In this document: one piece after another, positions 16,132 to 23,848 of the stretch
How positions within the stretch are numbered: the stretch's first letter is position 1
Layout: each line of letters starts with the position of its first letter
Source of the DNA: Pseudomonas fluvialis
Lineage (GTDB): Bacteria; Pseudomonadota; Gammaproteobacteria; Pseudomonadales; Pseudomonadaceae
DNA length: 36,784 nucleotides
Reading direction: 5' to 3'
Assembly: GCF_014207935.1 (NCBI RefSeq)
Contig: NZ_JACHLL010000010.1
Coordinates: forward strand, 1 to 36,784
The notes under the pieces: generated by a model
The model's input: only the letters and a program-made list of their open reading frames with translations
Databases searched by the model: none
Told to the model about the DNA's origin: nothing
Made by a program: the position numbers and the translations under genes

Positions 16132-16144
16132 TTAGATTGATCAA
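16117..16144 (-). promoter_or_regulatory. Sigma-70-like promoter of the small SOS membrane gene
   Basis: On the minus strand TTGATC (16144-16139), a 16-base spacer and TATACA (16122-16117). Each hexamer matches four of six consensus bases. The -10 is inside the LexA box. The predicted start of transcription near 16110 gives a leader of about 135 bases. Confidence 0.6.
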
Positions 16145-16468
16145 GCCCGCATGGAGCATAAAATCTCACCGAACCCGCGCACCTTGCAGATCTAACCGAC
16201 GCGAGCATGACCGGCTTTGCCGGCACCGGGCGTCCGTTATCGGACGCCGTACAACTACCCCCCTACCTATGCGACAATGCGCGCAATTCTGGCGCCAACC
16301 CCGCATTCATATCCCAGCAGCTCGCCTTCGCGGGCCCATGCTGCTTTCTACGTCTGCCCGCTGGATCAACTCAAGCTCCGCCTGGAGCGAACTGGAAAAG
16401 CTTAATATCGGTATCCAATCGGTATCAGGCAAATCCTGACACCTTTAAGTTATTGATAGGTAAGTCCT

Positions 16469-18055
16469 TTGATTTCCACCGCCAACATCACCATGCAGTT
16501 CGGGGCCAAGCCCCTGTTCGAGAACGTTTCCGTCAAATTCAACAACGGCAACCGCTACGGCCTGATCGGAGCCAATGGCTGCGGCAAGTCGACTTTCATG
16601 AAAATTCTCGGTGGTGACCTGGAGCCTTCCGGCGGTCAGGTGATGCTGGAGCCGAACGTGCGCCTGGGTAAGCTGCGCCAGGATCAGTTCGCTTACGAAG
16701 AATTCAACGTGATCGACACCGTGATCATGGGGCATGAGGAACTGTGGAAGGTCAAGGCCGAGCGTGACCGCATCTATTCGCTGCCGGAAATGAGTGAAGA
16801 AGACGGCATGAAAGTCGGCGAACTGGAAGGTGAGTTCGCCGAAATGGACGGCTATACCGCCGAATCCCGTGCCGGCGAACTGCTGCTGGGCCTGGGCATT
16901 CCCCTGGAACAGCACTTCGGCCCGATGAGCGAAGTGGCTCCGGGCTGGAAGCTGCGCGTGCTGCTGGCCCAGGCGCTGTTCTCCGACCCGGACGTACTGC
17001 TGCTGGACGAGCCGACCAACCACCTGGATATCAACACCATCCGCTGGCTGGAAAACATCCTCACGGCGCGTAACAGCACCATGATCATCATTTCCCACGA
17101 CCGTCACTTCCTGAACTCGGTCTGCACCCACATGGCCGACCTGGACTACGGCGAACTGCGTCTGTTCCCGGGCAACTACGACGAGTACATGACCGCCGCG
17201 ACCCAGTCACGCGAGCAGCTGCTCTCGGACAACGCCAAGAAAAAAGCACAGATCGCCGAGCTGCAGACCTTCGTCAGCCGCTTCTCGGCCAACGCCTCCA
17301 AGGCCAAGCAGGCCACCAGCCGCGCCAAGCAGATCGACAAGATCCAGCTGGCCGAGGTCAAGCCGTCCAGCCGCGTCAGCCCGTTCATCCGCTTCGAGCA
17401 GAACAAGAAGCTGCACCGCCAGGCCGTGACCATCGAGAAGCTGTCCAAGGCCTTCGACGACAAGGTGCTGTTCAAGAACTTCAGCTTCACCGTCGAAGCC
17501 GGCGAGCGCGTGGCCATCATCGGCCCTAACGGCATCGGCAAGACCACCCTGCTGCGCACCCTGGTCGGCGAGCTGGCCCCGGATGCCGGCTCGGTGAAAT
17601 GGACCGAGAGCGCCGAGGTAGGCTACTACGCTCAGGACCACGCCCATGACTTCGAAGACGACGTCAGTCTGTTCGACTGGATGGGCCAGTGGACCCAGGG
17701 CGAACAGACCATCCGCGGCACCCTCGGCCGCATGCTGTTCTCCAACGACGAAATCCAGAAGTCGGTGAAGGTTATTTCCGGTGGTGAGCAGGGCCGCATG
17801 CTGTTCGGCAAGCTGATCCTGCAGAAGCCCAACGTGCTGGTGATGGACGAACCGACCAACCACCTGGACATGGAATCCATCGAGGCGCTCAACCTGGCGC
17901 TGGAGAACTACCCGGGCACGCTGATCTTCGTCAGCCACGACCGCGAGTTCGTCGGCTCCCTGGCCACCCGCATCATCGAGCTCTCCGACAACGGCGTGAC
18001 CGACTTCAGCGGCAGCTACGACGACTACCTGCGCAGCCAGGGCGTGATTGTCTAA
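16469..18055 (+). CDS. ybiT: ABC-F family ATPase YbiT
   Basis: 528 residues, close to E. coli YbiT (530). A TTG start at 16469 is chosen because the resulting N-terminus (MISTANITMQFGAKPLFENV) lines up with YbiT. Two ABC domains: Walker A GANGCGKS (about 33-40), Walker B LLLDEPTNHLD (about 175-185); second Walker A GPNGIGKT, signature ISGGEQGRM and VMDEPTNHLD. The linker between them (about 240-320; KKKAQIAELQTFVSRFSANASKAKQATSRAKQ region) is the P-site tRNA-interaction motif of ABC-F proteins. No membrane spans. It is a soluble ribosome-associated factor resolving stalled translation; the exact YbiT substrate is less defined than for EttA. A bidirectional terminator follows. Confidence 0.96.
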   Translation: MISTANITMQFGAKPLFENVSVKFNNGNRYGLIGANGCGKSTFMKILGGDLEPSGGQVMLEPNVRLGKLRQDQFAYEEFNVIDTVIMGHEELWKVKAERDRIYSLPEMSEEDGMKVGELEGEFAEMDGYTAESRAGELLLGLGIPLEQHFGPMSEVAPGWKLRVLLAQALFSDPDVLLLDEPTNHLDINTIRWLENILTARNSTMIIISHDRHFLNSVCTHMADLDYGELRLFPGNYDEYMTAATQSREQLLSDNAKKKAQIAELQTFVSRFSANASKAKQATSRAKQIDKIQLAEVKPSSRVSPFIRFEQNKKLHRQAVTIEKLSKAFDDKVLFKNFSFTVEAGERVAIIGPNGIGKTTLLRTLVGELAPDAGSVKWTESAEVGYYAQDHAHDFEDDVSLFDWMGQWTQGEQTIRGTLGRMLFSNDEIQKSVKVISGGEQGRMLFGKLILQKPNVLVMDEPTNHLDMESIEALNLALENYPGTLIFVSHDREFVGSLATRIIELSDNGVTDFSGSYDDYLRSQGVIV

Positions 18056-18073
18056 ACGCCAGGCTGCAAGCCC

Positions 18074-18101
18074 AAAAGCCCCGCTAAAGCGGGGCTTTTT
18101 T
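18074..18101. terminator. Bidirectional rho-independent terminator
   Basis: AAAAGCCCCGC (18074-18084), loop TAAA, GCGGGGCTTTTTT to 18101. T runs on both strands serve ybiT from the left and the convergent cold-shock/DUF1294 gene from the right. Confidence 0.93.
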
Positions 18102-18124
18102 ATGGCCGAAAAACTGATCAGGGC

Positions 18125-18835
18125 CTACAGCAAAAGGCGGCTGAGCGTAATGAGCCGGCCTCCAAGCAGCAGTTCATCCAGCCAGAAGAGCTGGTGCAGC
18201 ATGACGATGCCCCAGAACACCACTTGGTAGGACGGCTTACGGGTCTTGTGGCGGAGCACTTGCTGCGCCAGCAGCGCGCCAGGCCAGCCACCCAGCAATT
18301 CACCCAGATGCAGAGTGCTTTCCTGGGTTCTCCAGCGACCACGAATGGCGCTGGCCTTATCTGACCAGTAGAGGAAAAAAGTCACGAGACTGGCCGACAG
18401 ATAGGCCAGGGCTGGCAGCAGCGAATGGGCCTGCAAAAACTGGGTGCTGCCCCAGATAGGGAGAGCCATCAGCGCGGCAAACAAGAGCAGCTTTCCAACC
18501 GGATTTGAGATGCCTGGGGTGATGTTCCGCCGACGCGATGCCTTCTGCAGTTCAGGCTTTGCAGGCGCGGCTGAATGTCTCGCCACAGCACTTGGCTTGC
18601 GTCTGATCGCCGGGCGATCCAGGGTCATCGGCGCATCCAGGCGAATATGCTCGGCCTTGGGCCGGCCCTGCGCATCACGCCCGGCGATATAAAGCACCTG
18701 ATCCCCGGCGCTTGGACGACGTTCGCCACGCATGGCCGAAATATGCGCGAAAACATCGGCCCCACCCTGTTCTGGACGAATAAAGCCGAAGCCCTTGTCA
18801 TCGTTCCAGCTTTTCAACGTGCCACGCCGTTCCAT
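18125..18835 (-). CDS. Cold-shock-domain / DUF1294 membrane fusion protein
   Basis: 236 residues. The N-terminal cold-shock OB fold (1-68) shows RNP1-like KGFGFIRPE and RNP2-like DVFAHISAM. A basic linker (about 72-108) follows. The C-terminal DUF1294 has about four membrane segments: LLLFAALMALPIWGS, LLPALAYLSASLVTFFLYWSDK, a re-entrant LGGWPGALLAQQVLRHKTRK, and YQVVFWGIVMLHQLFWL. The combination is a recurrent architecture in proteobacteria. It presumably tethers a nucleic-acid-binding domain to the inner membrane; function not established. Confidence 0.93.
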   Translation of the reverse strand: MERRGTLKSWNDDKGFGFIRPEQGGADVFAHISAMRGERRPSAGDQVLYIAGRDAQGRPKAEHIRLDAPMTLDRPAIRRKPSAVARHSAAPAKPELQKASRRRNITPGISNPVGKLLLFAALMALPIWGSTQFLQAHSLLPALAYLSASLVTFFLYWSDKASAIRGRWRTQESTLHLGELLGGWPGALLAQQVLRHKTRKPSYQVVFWGIVMLHQLFWLDELLLGGRLITLSRLLL

Positions 18836-18868
18836 CCAATCCGTCCCTGCCGTGTAAAAGCGCGCATC

Positions 18869-19837
18869 CTAGCTCTGATAGTGGCGTGCCAGAAAGCCCA
18901 ACAGCAGGCGATTGACCGCCTCGGGCTGTTCACACTGCAGCCAGTGCCCGCACTGCTCGATGACGTGGTTCTCCAGCTGCGGGATCAGCCTAGGCATCTG
19001 CTTGAGGGTGTATGCCTCCAGCGTGCCGACCGGATCATGATCGCCCAGCAGAAACAGCGCCGGCTGTTCAATCTGCCTGCCCTGCAGGTGCTCGGTACGC
19101 TGCCAGTTGCGCTCGAAGTTGCGATACCAGTTCAGCGCGCCGCGAAAGCCACGACCGGCAAACGTTTCGAGATAACCGGCGAAGGCCTCGGGCTCACACC
19201 AGCTCGGCGCGCGGGCAACCTCTTCAAGCCCATCAAACAGAGCCGCACCGCCCGGCTTTTCCTGGAGAAACAGGTCACGCGGCACCGCCGCCGAGAGGTT
19301 GTGCATCATCAGGCGCAGGGTGCGCGGGATATCCGCATCCATTTCCGCTTCGGCCACACCAGGCTCCTGGAAATGCACGATGTAATTGAAACGTCCGGCG
19401 TACAGCTCGCGCATAAGACCGATGGCCGGCTGCTTCGGCCGGCCGCCAAAGGGCACAGCCATACCCACCACGCTCCTCACCCGTTCGGGCTCCAGCAGCG
19501 CCAAATGCCACGCCACTGGAGCGCCCCAGTCATGACCGATCACGCAGACCTCGTGCTGGCCGAGGACATCCATCGCAGCCTGGATGTCGGCACACAACGT
19601 GATCAGGTCATAGGCATCTGCCTCACTGGGCGCACTGCTCTGGCCATAGCCGCGCATCTCCGGCACCAGCACCCGATAGCCGGCTGCGGCCAGCACGGGC
19701 CACTGCTTGCGCCAGGACAACCAGCACTCGGGAAAACCGTGCAGCAGCCAGAGTGGCCGGCCATTGGCCGGGCCACAGGCGTACAGGCTGAGGGTGATGC
19801 CGTTGACGCTGAGCAACTGATGTTCGATGGCCTGCAT
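18869..19837 (-). CDS. Alpha/beta hydrolase, epoxide-hydrolase-like
   Basis: 322 residues, ATG 19837 with AAGGAG upstream. Canonical fold markers: oxyanion-hole motif LLHGFPE (about 31-37), nucleophile elbow GHDWGAPVAW with Asp103, MRGYGQSSAP, then a cap domain (about 130-230) and the acid/base region FLLGDHDPVG and EQCGHWLQCEQPEAV. An Asp nucleophile with HGFPE and GHDWG is diagnostic of soluble epoxide hydrolases or haloalkane dehalogenases; the HGFPE form favours epoxide hydrolase. The natural substrate is unknown. It is separated from uppP by a terminator and is 33 bases from the cold-shock gene start, so these two may be cotranscribed. Confidence 0.92.
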   Translation of the reverse strand: MQAIEHQLLSVNGITLSLYACGPANGRPLWLLHGFPECWLSWRKQWPVLAAAGYRVLVPEMRGYGQSSAPSEADAYDLITLCADIQAAMDVLGQHEVCVIGHDWGAPVAWHLALLEPERVRSVVGMAVPFGGRPKQPAIGLMRELYAGRFNYIVHFQEPGVAEAEMDADIPRTLRLMMHNLSAAVPRDLFLQEKPGGAALFDGLEEVARAPSWCEPEAFAGYLETFAGRGFRGALNWYRNFERNWQRTEHLQGRQIEQPALFLLGDHDPVGTLEAYTLKQMPRLIPQLENHVIEQCGHWLQCEQPEAVNRLLLGFLARHYQS

Positions 19838-19882
19838 GCGGTGCTCCTTTGTTCGTCACGAGCCTTTTTTCGCCACTATAGA

Positions 19883-19907
19883 AAAGGGGCGCCTGGTGCG
19901 CCCCTTT
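19883..19907 (-). terminator. Rho-independent terminator for uppP
   Basis: GGGGCGC/GCGCCCC stem extended by AAA/TTT, 5-base loop (19883-19907), with T residues following on the minus strand. Placed between the uppP stop and the hydrolase start. Confidence 0.85.
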
Positions 19908-19924
19908 CATTCAGCCGCTGGATA

Positions 19925-20755
19925 TCAGTGCTGCGCCGTGGCCCAGTCGATCAGGCCGAACTGCCAGGTAGCGAGAATCAGCAGACCGAAGCCGATGCGG
20001 TACCAGGCAAACACCGCATAGCTGTGATTGCCGATGAATTTGAGCAGCGAACGCACGGCGATCATGGCGAAGATGAACGAGGTGACAAAGCCCACGGCAA
20101 AGACCGGCAGATCCGCCGGCTGGAACAGATCACGGTACTTGTAGCCCGAGTAGAGAGCTGCCGCGACCATGGTCGGCATGGCCAGGAAGAAGGAAAACTC
20201 GGTCGCGGCCTTGCGCGACAGACCGAACAACAGGCCGCCGATGATGGTGGCGCCGGAACGCGAAGTGCCGGGAATCAGCGCCAGGCACTGGCAGCAACCG
20301 ACCTTCAGCGCATGTCGCCAGCCCATCTCATCGACCGTGCCGGCGGTGACCGCATGCACCCGGCGCTCGGCCCAGAGGATGATCACCCCGCCGATCACCA
20401 GCGCTGCCGCCACGGTGATGGGATTGAACAGGTACTGATGGATCTGCTTGGAGAACAACAGGCCGATTACGGCTGCCGGAATAAAGGCAATCAGCAGGTT
20501 GAGGGTAAAACGCTGCGCCCCCTGCTCGCGAGGCAGCTGGATCACCACATCGAGGATCTTGCGCCGGTACTCCCACATCACCGCAAGGATGGCCGCCAGC
20601 TGAATGATGATGTTGAAGGCAATGGCCCGCTCGCCGCGAAAATCGATCAGGTCGGCGACGATGATCTGGTGGCCGGTGCTGCTCACCGGGAGAAACTCGG
20701 TCAAACCTTCGACCACTCCAAGAATGAAGGCCTGTACGGCCACCCACAGTTCCAT
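19925..20755 (-). CDS. uppP: Undecaprenyl-diphosphate phosphatase
   Basis: 276 residues from ATG 20755, preceded by AAGGA; the longer frame to 20842 has no support. UppP/BacA hallmarks: EGLTEFLPVSSTGHQ (Glu16, Glu20, Ser26, His29) and PGTSRSG in the second half, with about eight membrane segments. It dephosphorylates undecaprenyl pyrophosphate at the inner membrane to recycle the lipid carrier for peptidoglycan and polysaccharide synthesis, and confers bacitracin tolerance when abundant. Divergent from a chemoreceptor gene across a 149-base region. Confidence 0.96.
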   Translation of the reverse strand: MELWVAVQAFILGVVEGLTEFLPVSSTGHQIIVADLIDFRGERAIAFNIIIQLAAILAVMWEYRRKILDVVIQLPREQGAQRFTLNLLIAFIPAAVIGLLFSKQIHQYLFNPITVAAALVIGGVIILWAERRVHAVTAGTVDEMGWRHALKVGCCQCLALIPGTSRSGATIIGGLLFGLSRKAATEFSFFLAMPTMVAAALYSGYKYRDLFQPADLPVFAVGFVTSFIFAMIAVRSLLKFIGNHSYAVFAWYRIGFGLLILATWQFGLIDWATAQH

Positions 20756-20904
20756 GACGTTCCTTAGCAGAGAATCCGATGAATGCGCTGGCAATTCGAC
20801 CATGGTCATTTGCCCCGGCGGGGTGCGAATGCTATCAGACATAAAGGGGATATTGCCCGGCCCAAGGCCGTGGCAGAGCAGTACAAACGTCCCAGGAGCC
20901 GATC

Positions 20905-22539
20905 ATGAACCTCTTGCGCAACTTCTCGATCAACCGCCGCCTGTGGCTGATCCTACTGCTGGCCGTCGGCCTATCGCTGGCGCTGTACCTGGTCATGCTG
21001 CAGCTGATCGACAGCGGCCTGCGCGCCGGCAAGGCAGAGAAGATCCAACACAGCCTGGAAACCAGCCTGGGCATCCTGCAGTACTTCCACGGTCTCGAAC
21101 AGTCCGGCAGCCTGACCCGCGAGCAGGCCCAGACGCAGGCCAAGGCGGCGGTGCGCGGGCTGCGCTACGCCGGCGACAACTACTACTGGATCAATGACCT
21201 GGGCCCGGTCATGGTCATGCATCCGACCAACCCCAAACTCGAAGGCCAGGATCTCTCCGCCACCAAGGACCCGGATGGCAAGGCGCTGTTCAACGAGATG
21301 GTCAGCGTGGCCAAGACCCGCGGTGCCGGGCTTGTCGATTATCGCTGGCCCAAGCCGGGCTCGGCCGATCCGGTGCCGAAGATTTCCTACGTGCAGCTGT
21401 TCCAGCCCTGGGGCTGGATCATCGGAACAGGTGTCTACATCGACGATATCGAAAGCGAATTCCGCCAACTGGTGATCAAAACCGGCAGTATTGCCCTGCT
21501 GATCTGCGGCCTGCTCGCCGTGCTGGTACTGCTGATCAGCCGCAGTGTCACCCAACCCATGGAGCAGGTGGTGCAAGCGCTGGACAACATCGCCAGCGGC
21601 GAAGGTGACCTGACCCGGCATCTCGACGCCCAGGGCCATGATGAACTGACGCAGCTGGCCAACAGCTTCAATCAGTTCGAAGACAAGCTGCGCCAGCTGA
21701 TCAGCCGGCTCAGCGAAGCGGCAGGCACCCTCGATCAATCCTCGGACGAGCTCGACCAGATTTCCCAGCGCGGCCAGCAACAGAGCCAGTCCCAGGCGCA
21801 GCAGATGGACCTGGTGGCAACCGCGGTCAATCAGGTGACCTATGCCGTGCTGGACGTGGCCCGCAATGCCGAACAGGCCTCCAGCGAGGTGCGCAATGCC
21901 GAGCAGCAGGCCCATGAAGGCAGCAGCTGCATTCTCAGCAGCATGAGCCAGATCGAGCAGCTGTCGGCCACCATCGACAATGCGGTCACCGTGATCCGCT
22001 CACTGGCCAGCGAAAGCACGCAGATCGGCAGCGTGCTGGAGGTGATCCGCTCGATTGCCGAGCAGACCAACCTGCTCGCCCTCAACGCCGCCATCGAGGC
22101 CGCCCGTGCCGGCGAACAGGGCCGCGGCTTCGCCGTGGTGGCCGACGAAGTCCGCCTGCTGGCCCAGCGCACCCAGCAGTCGACCCAGGAAATCCAGGGC
22201 ATGATCGAGCGTCTGCAGAGCAACTCCGAGGCCGCCGTACGAGTGATTGATGACAGCAGCCACGCCGCGCAACTGACCATCGAGCAGGCCCGCCTGGCCA
22301 GCAGCAACCTGGAACAGATCACCGGCACGCTGGGCAACCTCAGCGGCCTCAACTCGTCGATTGCCAGCGCCACCCTGCAACAGTCCCACGTGGTCGATGA
22401 CATCAACCAGAATGTCACCCAGGCCGCCAGCCTGGCCCAGGAGGCGGCCATGGCCGCGGAGCAGACCAGCCAGGCCAGCCTACAATTGGGTAAACTGGCC
22501 GAGCAGATGAACCATCTGCTGAGGCAATTCCGCACGTGA
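20905..22539 (+). CDS. Methyl-accepting chemotaxis protein with single Cache (sCache_2) sensor
   Basis: 544 residues. TM1 about 12-32; periplasmic single Cache domain about 35-185 (GLRYAGDNYYWINDLGPVMVMHP, KISYVQLFQPWGWIIGTGVYIDDIE); TM2 about 192-212; HAMP about 213-265 (ASGEGDLTRHLD). The signalling domain has the invariant hairpin tip AEQTNLLALNAAIEAARAGEQGRGFAVVADEVR near residues 385-418. The sCache_2 domain with YYWIND and WGWIIGTG is the type that often binds short carboxylates. No CheR/CheB-docking pentapeptide at the C-terminus. It is 7 bases ahead of a hypothetical gene, which is likely cotranscribed. No sigma-28 promoter was evident. Confidence 0.94.
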   Translation: MNLLRNFSINRRLWLILLLAVGLSLALYLVMLQLIDSGLRAGKAEKIQHSLETSLGILQYFHGLEQSGSLTREQAQTQAKAAVRGLRYAGDNYYWINDLGPVMVMHPTNPKLEGQDLSATKDPDGKALFNEMVSVAKTRGAGLVDYRWPKPGSADPVPKISYVQLFQPWGWIIGTGVYIDDIESEFRQLVIKTGSIALLICGLLAVLVLLISRSVTQPMEQVVQALDNIASGEGDLTRHLDAQGHDELTQLANSFNQFEDKLRQLISRLSEAAGTLDQSSDELDQISQRGQQQSQSQAQQMDLVATAVNQVTYAVLDVARNAEQASSEVRNAEQQAHEGSSCILSSMSQIEQLSATIDNAVTVIRSLASESTQIGSVLEVIRSIAEQTNLLALNAAIEAARAGEQGRGFAVVADEVRLLAQRTQQSTQEIQGMIERLQSNSEAAVRVIDDSSHAAQLTIEQARLASSNLEQITGTLGNLSGLNSSIASATLQQSHVVDDINQNVTQAASLAQEAAMAAEQTSQASLQLGKLAEQMNHLLRQFRT

Positions 22540-22546
22540 GGACCGC

Positions 22547-23161
22547 ATGAGCAGCATGGAGCACCAGGAAGTCGACTTTTCCAAGCCGCAGAACAGTGAC
22601 CTGATCTGGGACCTGGACAACATGGCCCGGCGCGAGCTGGCCGAGCGCTTCATCCGTCTGTTCGAGAACCGCCTGTGCGTGTACTCCGACTCCGTGGCCC
22701 AGCTGTACACCAACTACAACCTGCACTTCCCTTCGGAGCTCGGGCGCAAGATGGTGGTGCTGCCCAACCCCTACGCCTTCCACGACACCCTGCACGGTAT
22801 CGAGCGCGTGGCCGTGCGCAAGACCGGCCTGTGCGTGATCCCCGGCATGGTCAACGGCAAGCCCGGCCTGCTGCTGACCACCCTGATGAAGGAAGGCGGC
22901 CCGGCGCCCAAGACAATGCCGTTCAAACCGGCTCTGGCCCAGATCATCAGCAGTCAGCGCAAGATTGGTGACGAATTCCTGCCCATTCTGATGAAGGGCG
23001 ACCTGCGCGAGTTCGATCAGCAGATGCCCTATCTGCACCTGCACCGCCTGCAGGTCGACAAGCTGCTGCGGCTGTCCAGCTTCGAGCGTTCAGATATCCA
23101 GCACACCATCACCAAGAAACTGATGGCGCTGTACCGCGACGCCGACAAGCTGACCTGTTGA
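22547..23161 (+). CDS. Conserved-looking protein of unknown function, partner of the chemoreceptor
   Basis: 204 residues, starting 7 bases after the chemoreceptor stop with GAGGA close upstream. No signal peptide or membrane span, so cytoplasmic. Composition is ordinary and codon use matches its neighbours, supporting a real gene. Visible features: an acidic N-terminus (EVDFSKPQNSDLIWDLDNM), a RRELAERFIRLFENRL helix, a beta-rich middle (MVVLPNP, GLCVIPGMVNGKPGLLLTTLM) and an ILMKGDLREFDQQMPYLHLHRL segment. I do not recognise the family. Tight linkage suggests a role with the receptor or in signalling, but this is inference. Confidence 0.8.
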   Translation: MSSMEHQEVDFSKPQNSDLIWDLDNMARRELAERFIRLFENRLCVYSDSVAQLYTNYNLHFPSELGRKMVVLPNPYAFHDTLHGIERVAVRKTGLCVIPGMVNGKPGLLLTTLMKEGGPAPKTMPFKPALAQIISSQRKIGDEFLPILMKGDLREFDQQMPYLHLHRLQVDKLLRLSSFERSDIQHTITKKLMALYRDADKLTC

Positions 23162-23272
23162 TCGGCCGGCTTTGCCCAACCTGCCCTCACGACGCGGTCA
23201 GCGCGGTCAAGACTGGCGAACGCGCACCTGGCTAGAGTGAGCCACCCTCACCCCGGCTAGGAGAACAACAAG

Positions 23273-23809
23273 ATGCCCTGGTATTTCGAAGCCCTGCTCA
23301 GCCTTCCCGCGGGCCTGCTGCTCGGCAACTTCACCGAATGGTGGTTTCACCGTTTCGTACTGCATGGCCTTGGCCGTACCCGCGGCACCTTCTGGAGCTT
23401 TCACTTCCACGAGCACCACCGCAACAGCCGCCAGCACGCCTTCTACGACCCCTGCTACCGACGCTTCCCGCTGGGCTGGCACGCCCAGGGCAAGGAGGCC
23501 TGGGCCCTGATCGCGGCCAGTCTGCTGGTCAGCCCGCTGTTGATCGTTGCGCCCTGGCTGACCGTCACCCTCTGGTACTGTGCGCTCAACTACTACCTGC
23601 GCCACAAGTACTGCCACGACCACCCCGAATGGGCCCGCCAGCACATGCCCTGGCACTATGATCACCACATGGGACCCAACCCGCACAGCAACTGGTGCGT
23701 GACCAAGCCCTGGTTCGACTGGATCCTTGGCACCCGCGAGTACTACACCGGCACCGATCGCGAGCAGCAGGACCAGCGCAAGCGTGAGGCACGGGCAGTG
23801 GCCGCCTGA
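23273..23809 (+). CDS. Fatty acid hydroxylase/sterol desaturase superfamily protein
   Basis: 178 residues, ATG 23273 with AGGAGA upstream. Histidine clusters of the di-iron membrane hydroxylases are present: HRFVLHG (about 26-32), FHFHEHHRNS (about 43-52), and HKYCHDH followed by HMPWHYDHHMG near residues 115-140. Two or three hydrophobic stretches (PAGLLLGNFTEWW, ALIAASLLVSPLLIV) anchor it in the membrane. It would oxidise a lipid chain using oxygen and a di-iron centre; the substrate is unknown. Rather short for the superfamily (often 200-300), but all His boxes are present. Confidence 0.87.
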   Translation: MPWYFEALLSLPAGLLLGNFTEWWFHRFVLHGLGRTRGTFWSFHFHEHHRNSRQHAFYDPCYRRFPLGWHAQGKEAWALIAASLLVSPLLIVAPWLTVTLWYCALNYYLRHKYCHDHPEWARQHMPWHYDHHMGPNPHSNWCVTKPWFDWILGTREYYTGTDREQQDQRKREARAVAA

Positions 23810-23817
23810 TCGCCGTA

Positions 23818-23848
23818 CAATGGGCCCTCACTCACCGAGGGCCCATTG
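23818..23848 (+). promoter_or_regulatory. Perfect 12-bp hairpin enclosing the pnuC ribosome binding site and start
   Basis: CAATGGGCCCTC (23818-23829) and GAGGGCCCATTG (23837-23848) are exact reverse complements with a 7-base loop. The right arm contains the presumed Shine-Dalgarno GAGGG and the first base of the GTG start. In RNA it could mask initiation of pnuC; with no T run it is a poor terminator for the upstream gene. Confidence 0.6.

Larger units (their letters stand above)
15974..16468. other. 495-base region between the small SOS gene and ybiT
   Basis: Contains the minus-strand leader, promoter and LexA box of the small membrane gene. Beyond these come two adjacent hairpins: CCGGC/GCCGG (16211-16223) and GGCGTCCG/CGGACGCC with a TTAT loop (16229-16248), neither followed by a T run. 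Two copies of ATCGGTATC 11 bases apart (16407-16426) lie about 45-60 bases ahead of ybiT. Plus-strand frames in the region lack ribosome binding sites and family features. No tRNA or other RNA was recognised. Confidence 0.5.

Noticed and set aside
15823..16140. 105-codon plus-strand frame across the small SOS gene
   Set aside because: Begins inside the helicase 3' end, has no ribosome binding site, and covers the promoter and LexA box of the opposite-strand peptide gene.
15872..16159. 95-codon version of the small membrane frame
   Set aside because: Its start lies upstream of the -10 and LexA box, so the transcript would not contain it. The 33-residue form has the strong ribosome binding site.
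16151..16195. 14-codon plus-strand frame just right of the second LexA box
   Set aside because: No ribosome binding site and no good rightward promoter; the leftward gene explains the box.
18575..20767. 730-codon plus-strand open frame antisense to three genes
   Set aside because: It runs opposite to the cold-shock, epoxide-hydrolase-like and uppP genes, which all have clear families. Composition rich in Arg, Gln, His and Pro is the usual antisense shadow of GC-rich codons.
20860..20905. Possible sigma-28 promoter ahead of the sCache chemoreceptor
   Set aside because: A TAAAG is present near 20844 but the -10 at correct spacing matches only about three of eight consensus bases.
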